Shown: positions 43,628-53,198 of the stretch, in pieces
Layout of the letters: the number at the start of each line of letters is the position of its first letter
How positions within the stretch are numbered: position 1 is the stretch's first letter
NCBI GenBank assembly: GCA_963669315.1
Contig: OY770021.1
Span: 1,302,001-1,366,000, forward strand
Direction of reading: 5' to 3'
DNA: 64,000 nucleotides
Source of the DNA: SZUA-547 sp963669315
Lineage (GTDB): Bacteria > Pseudomonadota > Alphaproteobacteria > Rhodobacterales > Rhodobacteraceae
Program-made: the position numbers and the translations under genes
Notes under the pieces: generated by a model
What the model was told of the DNA's origin: nothing
The model's database searches: none
The model's input: the letters and a program-made list of their open reading frames with translations, nothing else

Positions 43628-46117
43628 TCAATAGAGGTCGATGCGAAAACCCGATCTCTTCCAACTGAGTTGCGCCAGGTATTTCAGGCGCTCTGTGGCA
43701 TCGCCGGTGAACGGAGGATCGCCCTCGGCCGCGGCGAGCCGGTCGAGCGCCTTTTGGGACTGGCCGCCGAACGCGCCGTCAGCCGTCAGAGGTTCGCCGA
43801 GTTCCGTCACCAGCATCTGTGAGGCGCGGTCGATTTCCCGTTGCGGCAGGGCGGCCAGGATTTTTTCCGCCGCCGCGGCCGCATCCCGATTCCGCAGAAC
43901 CGCCGCCTTGGCGGCTCGGATCGCGGCGTCTGAGGGTGAAAACCCGGTCGGACGCTTGTTCGCGATGATCCATGCCGCGTTCGCGCCGCCCCAACCATCG
44001 CCGCGCGACAGCCCGACGTCGTACCAGCGGATCGCCTCGGCGACATCGGGTTGCACATTCGGTCCGCCTTTAAAGATCGCTCGCCCCAGCGCAGTCGGCG
44101 CCGTGGGGTGCCCTCCGTCGGAGGCCTTGCGGTACCAATTCATCGCCCCGGCGAGATCAACCGGCTGGTCACCCATGCCATACGCGTTCACGTCGCCGAG
44201 ATTATTGTAGCCATAGATGTCGCCTCGAGCCGCGGATTCTGTCCAATAGCGCAGGCCGCGACGCGGGTCGTAATGGTCCCTGTCTTTGGTGAGGTAATAA
44301 ACGCCAAGCTCGTTCATCGAGAATGTGTGGCCGAGCTCAAGCGCGTTGTTCAGCAGATCAAAGCCGCGCCGCCGCCATGAATCGGTTTCGCCAAATCGCA
44401 AGAGTTGCTTGCCGAGCGCGTGAAAGGCGTATGGATCGCCCTCCTCGACACCATGAACATAGTTCCTGATCGCGTTCTCGCCGATCTTCGTTGTGGCCAA
44501 CCCGCCTGCGATCGCCTCGTCCTTCGCAGCGAGCGCGCCCAACGCATACCAGGCGCGCGTATGCCCGAGATCCCGCGCGGATTCAAAAGATGCGCGGGCG
44601 CCGTCGAAATCCAGCAGGGCGAGTTGCGCCCGGCCTTTCTGGTAGTGGAAACGGCCGACACCAGGATCGCTTGCAACCGCCGCTTCGCAGGCGGCCAGCG
44701 CCACGTCAGGGGCGATCTCATTCGGATAGCGCACGAGGCCCACGCCATCCGGGTCGAGGTGATCGCCCGATTGATAGTCGCACTCGTCGGGCCTGAGCGT
44801 CAGTCGAAGCGGCGCAGTCGCGCCATTCGTGTCAGAAATCGTCAGGACCTCGGTCACGGCATAGTCGTCAATCGAACCCTGCACCGGGCGCTGCTCTGGC
44901 GAAAGCTGGTAGATCACGCGGCTGAGGGCGTCGCCGGACAGCGGCGCGCCCGCGTAATCCACGTAGGCGCCATCTTGCCCCAACGTCACCAACCGGCCGC
45001 GCGCCAAATCACCGGTGATGGAGAGGGCGGCGTCGGCGCCGAACTGCTCGACCAGCAACTGGCCAATGACAATGCGCCGCTCCAGGCGCGAAGAAATGTC
45101 GAAGGGCGCGAGGCCCTGGTTCGCCGCGCTTGGCGTCGCGGTCTCGTTCGTGGCGACGATGAGTCCGCGACTCGCGATATCCTCAGCGGCAGAGGAGGTG
45201 TTTTCCGCGACATCGCCTGAGCCCGGCGCCGCGGAGAAGGAAAACGGCTCGACGAGCGTCGAGGTTTCCCAAGGCACCTGACGCCCATTCGTCTTCATAT
45301 AGACGTCGCGCCTGACGCGCTCCAGCACACTGGTAATCACAGCGCTCGGATCGCCGCCAGCGACGTTCAACAGTGCGCTTGTGTAGGGGCTGTTGTCGCC
45401 GTCCCCATCCAGCGCGACCGCGCCCGGAGACGTCGAGTAGGCCAGCAGCGCGTTCACCGGCGCGGACATGGCCTGAAACCCTTCCCGGGTCTCGAACAGG
45501 GTCGAGTCCACCTCGGTCAGAACCCGCTTGTCGGCGAAGGGATTGGTCCGGCATGCATCCAGAATCAACAACTGCATCCGCGATCTGGCGCTGAGGATCG
45601 CGATCACGTTGTCGAGCGTGACGGTCTCAAAAGGCGCGTCATAGATTGACTCCAGCTTCGCCTCAACCGGCACCAGATAGTTGCGCCGCCCGATCTGGAA
45701 ACCGTGGCCTGCGAAGTAGAACAGCACTTCCGCGTTGCCGTCGAACTCGACGAGTACGAGGCGCATAAGCTCCTCGAAACCCCGCTTGTCGAGATCGTAG
45801 CGTTCGATAACGTGAAAACCGTGCGATCGCAGGAATTGCGCCATATCCGCCGCGTCCGCTCGGGCGTTGGGCAGATCCGGCGCAACCTCATATTCAGCGT
45901 TGCCGACCACAACAGCGTATCTGGTGACCGCGGCGCTTTCGAGATCAAGCGGGCGCATCGAGTTTTCCCTGGCGCTCGACCCGGCGAGCTCTCTTAGAAT
46001 CAGATCGTTGGCGTCGCGTCGGACCTGAGCTGAAGAAGGCGTTGCAAGTGCGCAGACCGCCAGAATCGTGAGCAAGGCTTGCATTGCTCGCCGGGCCGCT
46101 GAACCAGTTTTATTCAT
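43628..46117 (-). CDS. Secreted caspase-family protein with Sel1-like repeats
   Basis: 829 residues from ATG 46117. Signal peptide (residues about 12-30, ending PSSAQ), then a caspase p20 domain: catalytic His138 in FYFAGHGFQ and Cys189 in LILDACRTNPF. Both dyad residues are intact. Residues about 505-735 are tetratricopeptide/Sel1-type helical repeats (FHALGKQLL, SMNELGVYYL, GYNNLGDVN, AEAIRWYDVGLS). The last 60 residues resemble a peptidoglycan-binding domain (LTADGAFGGQSQKAL). It would act outside the cytoplasm, probably cleaving after basic residues like other orthocaspases. The next gene upstream on the same strand, 51 bases away, also encodes a peptidoglycan-binding domain. Confidence 0.9.
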   Translation of the reverse strand: MNKTGSAARRAMQALLTILAVCALATPSSAQVRRDANDLILRELAGSSARENSMRPLDLESAAVTRYAVVVGNAEYEVAPDLPNARADAADMAQFLRSHGFHVIERYDLDKRGFEELMRLVLVEFDGNAEVLFYFAGHGFQIGRRNYLVPVEAKLESIYDAPFETVTLDNVIAILSARSRMQLLILDACRTNPFADKRVLTEVDSTLFETREGFQAMSAPVNALLAYSTSPGAVALDGDGDNSPYTSALLNVAGGDPSAVITSVLERVRRDVYMKTNGRQVPWETSTLVEPFSFSAAPGSGDVAENTSSAAEDIASRGLIVATNETATPSAANQGLAPFDISSRLERRIVIGQLLVEQFGADAALSITGDLARGRLVTLGQDGAYVDYAGAPLSGDALSRVIYQLSPEQRPVQGSIDDYAVTEVLTISDTNGATAPLRLTLRPDECDYQSGDHLDPDGVGLVRYPNEIAPDVALAACEAAVASDPGVGRFHYQKGRAQLALLDFDGARASFESARDLGHTRAWYALGALAAKDEAIAGGLATTKIGENAIRNYVHGVEEGDPYAFHALGKQLLRFGETDSWRRRGFDLLNNALELGHTFSMNELGVYYLTKDRDHYDPRRGLRYWTESAARGDIYGYNNLGDVNAYGMGDQPVDLAGAMNWYRKASDGGHPTAPTALGRAIFKGGPNVQPDVAEAIRWYDVGLSRGDGWGGANAAWIIANKRPTGFSPSDAAIRAAKAAVLRNRDAAAAAEKILAALPQREIDRASQMLVTELGEPLTADGAFGGQSQKALDRLAAAEGDPPFTGDATERLKYLAQLSWKRSGFRIDLY

Positions 46118-46168
46118 CGTCAATCGCCAATCGGGAAAACTACGAGGTCGGTGGGTCCAGGCCGACGG

Positions 46169-46822
46169 CTACCAGGAACCGCCGCCTCCACCGCCACCGC
46201 CGCCGCCTCCACCGCCGCCGCTTCCGCTGCCATCGCCTCCGTCATGGCCTCCGCCACCTACGTAGGACTCTTCGACACCCACTTTGATACCGAACAAGTC
46301 GATAGAATCAGATTTTTGTTGCGGGACCGTCGACTGAGACGAAGTTGATGTTGATACGGGCGCGCTGGGCGGCGGGGTTGATTTTGTCGCGGTTTTTACA
46401 GGCGGCACCGGCGGCGGCGAAGATCTTTCCGGCGCCTTCGCTACGGGGTCGCCATTTATCACCGCCGTCGCCATCGAGCGGCGCAAAGACTCCAGCAACA
46501 CCGGAGACATCGCGCCGCTCGCCGGAACTCCCACACTGGACTGATATGCGCGGATCGCCGATCTGGTGCTGGCGCCAACGGAACCATCGATGGATCCCGA
46601 GTAGAATCCGAGCCGTGACATAAGGATTTGCGCCTCCACCTTCTCATCTCGAGTCATAGGTTGATCGCCGGACGGCCAGTAGGCTGCGGGCGCTATTTCG
46701 AGCGACCGATCCGCCTCTTTCGCCTGAGGCGCCGCCGTTTGCTGCGGTTGCGGCGCGCAGTTCGCCAACAAGAAGCCCGACGACAGCACGACGGCGACTG
46801 TCATTAATTTTCGGTTCGGCAT
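46169..46822 (-). CDS. Exported peptidoglycan-binding protein with polyglycine tail
   Basis: 217 residues. The N-terminal hydrophobic helix ends at Cys23 in LLANC, a lipobox with atypical Asn before Cys, so lipidation is uncertain. Residues about 58-110 are a PG_binding_1 domain (LGFYSGSIDGSVGASTRSAIRAYQ). A Pro/Ser/Thr linker precedes an extreme C-terminus of almost pure glycine closing with Ser-Trp. The ribosome site GGAGGGG lies 6 bases before the ATG, and TATATAGT is further upstream as a possible -10 box. First gene of a two-gene unit with the caspase. Confidence 0.85.
   Translation of the reverse strand: MPNRKLMTVAVVLSSGFLLANCAPQPQQTAAPQAKEADRSLEIAPAAYWPSGDQPMTRDEKVEAQILMSRLGFYSGSIDGSVGASTRSAIRAYQSSVGVPASGAMSPVLLESLRRSMATAVINGDPVAKAPERSSPPPVPPVKTATKSTPPPSAPVSTSTSSQSTVPQQKSDSIDLFGIKVGVEESYVGGGGHDGGDGSGSGGGGGGGGGGGGGGSW
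46172..46262 (-). repeat. Glycine-codon simple repeat
   Basis: About 90 bases of GGC/GGT/GGA codons encoding the polyglycine tail of the upstream gene. Such trinucleotide-like tracts can change length by slippage without breaking the frame. Confidence 0.6.
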
Positions 46823-47099
46823 GAAATCCCCTCCAGAAACATTCTGTGCTCAGCACTATATACAAAAAGCAGAGCGATCGACGACATTTTCGCGTCGCCT
46901 TCCCCTGCCTCTCGATTCACCCTGCGCAGACCCCACCGAGTGACCCAGGCGAACTGACAGGGCCTGGCTTTATTCGGCTCGATTCTAGGTACCCTTCGTC
47001 GGGAGCGCGTTCCAATGGACGGAATAGGTTCAATCCAGGCGCCAAGCTTCTATGAGTTTCGAAGGCCAATCGTAAACGTCTCCCACGATTGCCCGCGCC

Positions 47100-47145
47100 G
47101 CGTTCAGCCCATCCGCACCGCGCCGGAACGGCGATGATCGCCCGC
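47100..47145. repeat. Direct repeat copy 2, end of ggt
   Basis: The copy of the 46-bp repeat that forms the last codons and stop of ggt. With 43193-43238 it brackets the caspase module, suggesting insertion at this gene end. Confidence 0.7.
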
Positions 47146-48624
47146 CGCCTGCACGCCGCCCTTCGCATCGCGCGACACCGCGTGCACGCCGCCATAGAAC
47201 ATCGACACCCGCGACCATGGCCGGGCCTTGGGGAAGGCCTTCAGCAGCGCCTCGCGCTCCCCCTCGGGAAAGCGATCCTCGAAATCCGCCTCCGGGCTTT
47301 TCGCCCCTTCGACATGGACGCGGGGGGCTTCGACCGCTTCCTCCAGAGAGGCGCCGTCATCCAGAATGCGCCGAATCGTCTGCGCCAGCGCGGTGCGAAT
47401 TCGGTTCGATCCGCCTGAGCCCAGCATGGCGACGCGCCCGTTGGGCCATTCGACCACAGTGGGCGCCATCATTGAGGACAGGCGCACATCCTCGGGCCAG
47501 AGATGGAAGCCATGTGGGCTGAGGTCCTCCTCGCCCAGCATGTTGTTGGGCATCATGCCGATGCCCGGGGCGATCAGCCCGGTCCCCTCGCCGTTCGACA
47601 GAGTCAGGCCGGCGGCAAGCCCGGCGGCATCGACAACAGAGATATGAGTGGTGCCCCTGACAGCGGCGGGACGCCCAGCAAGCTTGGCCCGATAGCGCTC
47701 CTGTATCGACAGGCTGGCCAGCCGCGCCGATCCGGCGGCGGGGTCGTCGTCGAGTCCTGACTCCAGCCGCGCGCGCGAGGTCGCGTGAAACGCCCGCGCG
47801 ATATCGGCCGCGCCGGCACCGTTTTCCATCATCTCAAGAGAGAAGGCGATCAGCGAGCCGCCGATGTTCGGCGGTGGGTTCAGCAGAATATCGACGCCGC
47901 CGCGCTGTGTCCGGATCGGCTGCCGCCAGACCGGCTGGTAGAGCTTGAGGTCGTCGGCGGTCAGATGCCCGCCCTCCGCCGCGACCGCCAGCACGGCCTG
48001 CGCCGCCTCGCCCTCAGTGACGAAACGGGCGCCTTCGCGCGCATAAGTATCCAGCGTGTCGGCCAGGGCCGGGTTTCGGTAGGTTTCGCCCGCGCCCAAA
48101 AGGCGACCGTCGGGCGCGAATAAATCCCGGGCCTCGGGCTTGCCGGTGTAGATCGGGCTGACGATCTCAAGAACGCCGGTCTGAAATCCGGTCAGCGCGA
48201 CGCCCTCGCTGGCGGCCTTCACGGCGAAACTGGCGAGATCGGGCATCGGCGTTTGGCCCAGCGCCGCATGGGCGGTGAACAGGCCCGGCCCGACGCCCGG
48301 CGTCGCGATTGCGCCGGCGCCGACATGAAACGCCTGGGTCGTCTCACCGAAATCGGCGTGGATCTCTCGGAAATCAAGCTCGCCGACAGGGCGCTTGCGC
48401 CTCGGCGTCTGAACAAAGAAATCCAGCACCCGCGTCTCGCCCGACGACGTGCGGACGGTCAGAAACCCGCCACCCAACAGCGACGACAGCACGGGCTCGG
48501 TCACGGTGGAGGTCAACGCCGCAGCGATGACGGCGTCGACAGCGTTGCCGCCGGCGCGCAGCACCTCGGCCGCTGCTTCGGCGGTGCGCTTATCCCCTGC
48601 TGCGACGGCCCAACGATTCGACAT
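47104..48624 (-). CDS. ggt: Gamma-glutamyltransferase family protein
   Basis: 506 residues, Ntn-hydrolase fold. The autoprocessing and catalytic threonine lies in RGTTHISVVDAAG; GGNAVDAVIAAAL, the LLGGGFLTVR segment and MLGSGGSNRIRTAL in the small subunit are typical. No signal peptide is evident, so a cytoplasmic or unknown location and a substrate other than glutathione are possible. Its 3' end is duplicated 3.9 kb away. Confidence 0.88.
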   Translation of the reverse strand: MSNRWAVAAGDKRTAEAAAEVLRAGGNAVDAVIAAALTSTVTEPVLSSLLGGGFLTVRTSSGETRVLDFFVQTPRRKRPVGELDFREIHADFGETTQAFHVGAGAIATPGVGPGLFTAHAALGQTPMPDLASFAVKAASEGVALTGFQTGVLEIVSPIYTGKPEARDLFAPDGRLLGAGETYRNPALADTLDTYAREGARFVTEGEAAQAVLAVAAEGGHLTADDLKLYQPVWRQPIRTQRGGVDILLNPPPNIGGSLIAFSLEMMENGAGAADIARAFHATSRARLESGLDDDPAAGSARLASLSIQERYRAKLAGRPAAVRGTTHISVVDAAGLAAGLTLSNGEGTGLIAPGIGMMPNNMLGEEDLSPHGFHLWPEDVRLSSMMAPTVVEWPNGRVAMLGSGGSNRIRTALAQTIRRILDDGASLEEAVEAPRVHVEGAKSPEADFEDRFPEGEREALLKAFPKARPWSRVSMFYGGVHAVSRDAKGGVQAAGDHRRSGAVRMG

Positions 48625-48676
48625 GGGGGCGGGAAATATCGCAGCCGGGCCAACGGGTCGAGGGGCGACGCGAATG

Positions 48677-48705
48677 AAAAGGCCGGGCGATCATCTCGCC
48701 CGGCC
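48677..48705 (-). terminator. Intrinsic terminator of pckA
   Basis: A perfect 10-bp stem (ggccgggcga / tcgcccggcc, 5-base loop) followed on the minus strand by a short T-run (ttttc), just after the pckA stop and before ggt. Confidence 0.75.
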
Positions 48706-48731
48706 GGTCAAAGACTTGGCTGCGTCGCGAT

Positions 48732-50336
48732 TTACGCCGCGTGGGGCGCCGCCGCCTTCACGTCGTCGCCGACATGCGCGTCATATTTGTGGAAGTTCTC
48801 CACGAACATGCCGACCAGCTTGGCCGCCTGCGCGTCATAAGCATCCGGGTCGTCCCAAGTGCCGCGCGGGTCCAGAAGATCGATTTCCACGCCCGGCGCC
48901 TCGACCGGAACCTCGAAGCCGAAATTCGGATCGCGGCGGAACTCGACATCGTTCAGCGCGCCGGACATCGCAGCGGTCAGCAGCGCGCGAGTCGCCCTGA
49001 TCGGCATACGCTGGCCGACGCCATAGGCGCCGCCGGTCCAGCCGGTGTTCACCAACCAGCAATTGGCGCCCGACTGGGCGATGCGGTCGCGCAGCAACGC
49101 GCCATAGACCTCTGGCCGGCGCGGCATGAATGGCGCCCCGAAACAGGTGGAGAAGGTCGGCTCCGGCTCCGTCACGCCCTTTTCGGTTCCAGCCACCTTG
49201 GCGGTGAAGCCCGACAGGAAGTGATACATCGCCTGCGCTGGCGACAGACGCGCGATCGGCGGCAACACGCCGAACGAATCGCAGGTCAGCATGATGACGG
49301 TGCGCGGCGTGCCCGCGCATCCGGTGGCCGACGCGTTGGAGATCATTTCGATCGGATAGGCCGCGCGAATGTTCTGGGTGATGCTGGAATCATTGAAATC
49401 CAGCTCTCGCGTCCGCGGGTCATAGACCATGTTTTCGATTACGGTCGAGAACTTGCTGGTCGTCGCATAGATTTCGGGTTCCGCCTCAGGCGACAGATCG
49501 ATGGTCTTGGCGTAGCAGCCGCCCTCGAAATTGAACGTGCCGTCATCGGACCAGCCATGCTCGTCATCGCCGATCAGAACGCGAGAGGAATCGGCTGACA
49601 GCGTGGTCTTTCCGGTGCCCGACAGGCCGAAGAAGACCGCCACGTCATTGGGGTCGCCCTGGCCATGATTGGCCGAGCAATGCATCGGCATCAGGCCTTT
49701 TTCCGGCAACAGCCAGTTCATCAGCGTGAACACCGATTTCTTGTTCTCGCCGCTGTAGGAGGTTCCGGCGATCAGAATCAGCCGACGCTCGATTGAAATC
49801 GCGATCATCACGTCCGAACGGCTGCCATGACGCTCGGGAATCGCCTTGAAGGTCGGGCAATTCACGACGTGGAACTCGGGCGCATAGGTCGCCAGTTCTT
49901 CCGTCTCGGGCCGGCGCAGCAGATGGCGGATAAACAGGCTGTGCCAGCAAAGCTCCGTCACCACGCGCACATTCAGGCGGTGCTTCGGATCGGCGCCGGC
50001 GTAGAGGTCCTGCGCGTAATAATCGCCGCCCTTCATGTGTTCGAACATGTCGGCGCGCAGCCGTTCGAACTGCTCCGGCTCCATCGCGCCGGCTCCGCCC
50101 CACCAGATATCCGCCTCGGTGGACGGCTCCCGGACCATGAACTTGTCCTTGGGCGAACGACCGGTGTGCTTGCCGGTGTGCACAAGAAGAACGCCGCCAT
50201 TGCCGATCTCGCCCTCGCCGCGCTCAACCGCGGTCTGGACCAGCTCGGGTTCGGTCATGTTCCAGCGCAGAGACCCAAGACCTTCAATGCCGATTCGCTC
50301 GACACCGTTCTCGGTGTTGAAAATCCCGTGATTCAT
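48732..50336 (-). CDS. pckA: Phosphoenolpyruvate carboxykinase (ATP)
   Basis: 534 residues; converts oxaloacetate to PEP for gluconeogenesis. The kinase P-loop FGLSGTGKTTLSAD, the FEGGCYAK metal site and HTGKHTGRSPKDKF at the N-terminus are diagnostic of the ATP-dependent enzyme. ATG 50336 gives the family length. It is divergent from chvI, a conserved arrangement in alphaproteobacteria that links it to ChvGI control. Confidence 0.95.
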   Translation of the reverse strand: MNHGIFNTENGVERIGIEGLGSLRWNMTEPELVQTAVERGEGEIGNGGVLLVHTGKHTGRSPKDKFMVREPSTEADIWWGGAGAMEPEQFERLRADMFEHMKGGDYYAQDLYAGADPKHRLNVRVVTELCWHSLFIRHLLRRPETEELATYAPEFHVVNCPTFKAIPERHGSRSDVMIAISIERRLILIAGTSYSGENKKSVFTLMNWLLPEKGLMPMHCSANHGQGDPNDVAVFFGLSGTGKTTLSADSSRVLIGDDEHGWSDDGTFNFEGGCYAKTIDLSPEAEPEIYATTSKFSTVIENMVYDPRTRELDFNDSSITQNIRAAYPIEMISNASATGCAGTPRTVIMLTCDSFGVLPPIARLSPAQAMYHFLSGFTAKVAGTEKGVTEPEPTFSTCFGAPFMPRRPEVYGALLRDRIAQSGANCWLVNTGWTGGAYGVGQRMPIRATRALLTAAMSGALNDVEFRRDPNFGFEVPVEAPGVEIDLLDPRGTWDDPDAYDAQAAKLVGMFVENFHKYDAHVGDDVKAAAPHAA

Positions 50337-50668
50337 GATTTCGCCTGTCAGCTCCGTTTTGAGCGGCCGGAATCCCAGTATAACGGGTTCGTGGGCCATG
50401 CATCGCCTTTCAATGCGCTCGTATATGTGGATCCCGGCCTCCATCGACCGTTTCACCTATCTGGTCGCACCTACCCGAAGGTGTTGCTTTGCGCAACCTC
50501 GGTTTCCTCGAAATCGCCGAATTGTCGCAACAAACCAGCAACAGTCCCACTGCAATTCCATGACAGGACTCAATCCCGCCCTATTCACGCCCGATTGCCG
50601 CTCGAGTACACTGATTAAGGTTGCGTTATGAATTGGCGACATTGGTTCGCCGCTTTGGGGTGCGTGGT
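50337..50668. promoter_or_regulatory. pckA-chvI divergent promoter region
   Basis: 332 bases between divergent genes, hence both promoters. Visible features are a palindromic ttgcgcaa at 50489-50496 and further gttgcg/cgcaac occurrences around 50523-50530 and 50625; these could be operator half-sites but I cannot assign the regulator. No small gene is convincing. Confidence 0.4.
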
Positions 50669-51367
50669 ATGACAGACATCACACTGGTCGATGACGACCG
50701 AAACATTCTGACTTCGGTGTCCATGGCGCTGGAGGCCGAGGGCTACAAGGTTCGCACGTATACGGATGGTGCCTCGGCGCTTGGGGCGATCAGTCAGTCC
50801 CCGCCGGACCTGGCGGTGCTGGACATAAAGATGCCCCGGATGGACGGTATGGAGCTGCTGCGACGGCTGCGGCAGAAATCCGATCTGCCGGTGATCTTCC
50901 TGACGTCGAAGGACGAGGAGATCGACGAGGTGATCGGTCTTCGGATGGGCGCGGACGATTATGTTCGCAAGCCGTTCTCGCAGCGCCTGCTGGTGGAGCG
51001 TATTCGCGCGGTGCTGCGCCGACGCGAAGCGCAGTCCGAACCGGCGGAGCGCAATGAAAGCGAGAAGGTGATTCAGCGCGGCAAGCTGCTTCTGGATCCT
51101 CTGCGGCACGCCTGTTCGTGGAATGGCAAGCCGGTTACGCTGACGGTGACGGAGTTTCTGATCCTGAAAGCGCTGGCGGTCCGGCCCGGATTTGTAAAAA
51201 GCCGCGACCAGTTGATGGACGCCGCCTATGACGATCAGGTCTATGTGGACGACCGCACGATCGACAGCCATATCAAGCGTATCCGCAAGAAATTCCGGGC
51301 GAACGACACGGATTTCGCGTCCATCGAGACGCTTTATGGCGTCGGCTACCGTTATCAGGAAGCCTGA
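50669..51367 (+). CDS. chvI: Response regulator ChvI
   Basis: 232 residues, OmpR family. Receiver domain with acidic pocket at residues 8-10, phospho-acceptor Asp52 (LDIKMPRMDG) and KPF switch; C-terminal winged helix (RTIDSHIKRIRKKF, IETLYGVGYRY). ATG 50669 gives the standard start. Followed by its sensor kinase and hprK, the classic alphaproteobacterial order. Confidence 0.94.
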   Translation: MTDITLVDDDRNILTSVSMALEAEGYKVRTYTDGASALGAISQSPPDLAVLDIKMPRMDGMELLRRLRQKSDLPVIFLTSKDEEIDEVIGLRMGADDYVRKPFSQRLLVERIRAVLRRREAQSEPAERNESEKVIQRGKLLLDPLRHACSWNGKPVTLTVTEFLILKALAVRPGFVKSRDQLMDAAYDDQVYVDDRTIDSHIKRIRKKFRANDTDFASIETLYGVGYRYQEA

Positions 51368-51434
51368 CGCGCCCGGAGCCGCCGCATGACGCCGGCGGCC
51401 CCAGCGACACGCGCCAGCGGGCGCCAGGGGGGCG

Positions 51435-53198
51435 ATGCCTGAGGGGGCCGCATACGCGCCTGAGATCACAAAACCAGACGAACGCGAGGCTGGCCTTGCG
51501 GGCGAAAGGTCCGTTGCGCCCAGACCTGAACCGCCACGCGAGTCCTCTACTCTTTTCGACCGGATCCGTATTCCTTTGATCGGACACCTCCTGTCGGTGG
51601 GCGCTTTTTCCTCGCTCACGCGCCGAATCGTTGCGCTCAACCTGGTGGGCCTTGGCCTTCTGGTCGGCGGCGTTCTGGTGCTGAATCAGTTCCGGTCGGG
51701 CCTGATTGATCTGCGCATCCAGTCGATGCAAACGCAGGGTGAAATCATCGCCATAGCCATCGCGGAAGCGGCAGGCGCCGGCCCGTCCGCCACGCGGTAT
51801 GATCCGGTTCGGGCGAATCTGGTGCTGCGCCGCCTGTCTCAACCGACCGGCGTGCGCGCGCAGATTTATGACCGCGCCGGGCGCCTGACCGGCGACACGC
51901 GGGTGCTGTTGCCCGGCTCCTCGCCCATCGAAACGCAGGCGTTGCCGCCGCCCGACGCCGCGCCGGAACGCAGCTGGCTTGAGCGAATCGAAGCCGCATA
52001 CAATCGCCTGCTGCGCCGTGTCGGTGGAGGCGATCTGCCGCTCTATTCGGAAACCCCCGTGGCGGGAATCGCGCAGGATGAAGAGGTGTTCGCGGCCCTG
52101 AGGGGCGACAGGGCCGACGCCGTGCGAGTGAACAGCGAAGGCGAGCTGATCGTCTCGGTCTCTGTCCCGATCCAGCGCTTCAAGGCGGTGATGGGCGTGC
52201 TGGTTCTCTCGACGCGGGGCGGTGACATCGACGCCGTTGTTCGGGCGGAGCGAATCGCGATTCTGCAGGTTTTTCTGGTCGCGCTGGCGGTCTCGGTGGC
52301 GCTGTCTTTCCTGCTCGCCAGCACCATCGCCCGACCGATTCGCCGCCTGGCCGACGCCGCCGAACGGGGCGGCGCGCAAGAACGCCGACCGATTGATCCA
52401 AAGCGAATACGCATTCCTGATTTGACGCGGCGCGCTGATGAAATCGGCTATCTGTCGGGCGCGCTCAGGCGCATGACGGACGCGCTTTACCATCGGATCG
52501 ACGCCAATGAGAGCTTTGCGGCGGATGTGGCGCACGAAATCAAAAACCCGCTGACGTCCCTGCGCTCGGCCGTGGAGACCATGCATCTGGCCAAGGATGA
52601 GGACGGTCGCGAGCGGCTGCTGAGCGTGATCAAGAACGATGTCGGGCGGCTGGACCGGCTGGTGACCGACATATCGAACGCGTCCCGGCTGGAGGCGGAG
52701 CTGGTCCGCGAGGAAACCGACTCATTTGATCTGGGCGCATTGATCGATGCGCTGGCTGAGATGAGCTCGGACCGCGCAGCGGTTCGCGGCGCCGAGATCA
52801 TCTCCCGCCGGCCCACAGCTCCGCTGATGGTTAACGGGCTGGAAGGGCGAATCGGGCAGGTGATCCAGAACCTGATCGACAACGGCCTCTCTTTCTCGCC
52901 CGAGGGCGGCACGCTGACAGTGCGGGCCGGACGGCTGAAAGAGGGCGGCGCGCGTGTCGTGGTCGAAGACGAAGGATCAGGCGTGCCGCCGGATAACCTC
53001 GAATCGATTTTTGAGCGGTTCTACTCTGAGCGGCCGGAGACGGAGTCGTTTGGCGATCATTCCGGCCTGGGGCTCTCCATCGCCAAACAAATCATCGAGG
53101 CCCATGGCGGATGCATCTGGGCGGAAAACCGGTTCGATCCGGATATCGAAGATGGTCCCATTCTTGGCGCCCGCTTTACCGTAGAATTGCCGGCATGA
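51435..53198 (+). CDS. chvG: Sensor histidine kinase ChvG
   Basis: 587 residues. Membrane helices at about 65-84 and 275-297 bracket a periplasmic sensor domain of roughly 190 residues; HAMP follows, then the phospho-acceptor His367 in DVAHEIKNPLTSLR and the ATPase boxes VIQNLIDNGLSFSP and SGLGLSIAKQIIEAHGG. It signals acid and envelope stress to ChvI. Its stop overlaps the hprK start by ATGA. Confidence 0.94.
   Translation: MPEGAAYAPEITKPDEREAGLAGERSVAPRPEPPRESSTLFDRIRIPLIGHLLSVGAFSSLTRRIVALNLVGLGLLVGGVLVLNQFRSGLIDLRIQSMQTQGEIIAIAIAEAAGAGPSATRYDPVRANLVLRRLSQPTGVRAQIYDRAGRLTGDTRVLLPGSSPIETQALPPPDAAPERSWLERIEAAYNRLLRRVGGGDLPLYSETPVAGIAQDEEVFAALRGDRADAVRVNSEGELIVSVSVPIQRFKAVMGVLVLSTRGGDIDAVVRAERIAILQVFLVALAVSVALSFLLASTIARPIRRLADAAERGGAQERRPIDPKRIRIPDLTRRADEIGYLSGALRRMTDALYHRIDANESFAADVAHEIKNPLTSLRSAVETMHLAKDEDGRERLLSVIKNDVGRLDRLVTDISNASRLEAELVREETDSFDLGALIDALAEMSSDRAAVRGAEIISRRPTAPLMVNGLEGRIGQVIQNLIDNGLSFSPEGGTLTVRAGRLKEGGARVVVEDEGSGVPPDNLESIFERFYSERPETESFGDHSGLGLSIAKQIIEAHGGCIWAENRFDPDIEDGPILGARFTVELPA

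Noticed and set aside
46846..47055. Plus-strand open frame of 69 codons between the polyglycine gene and ggt
   Set aside because: No ribosome site and no protein-like pattern; it covers the promoter region of the polyglycine gene.
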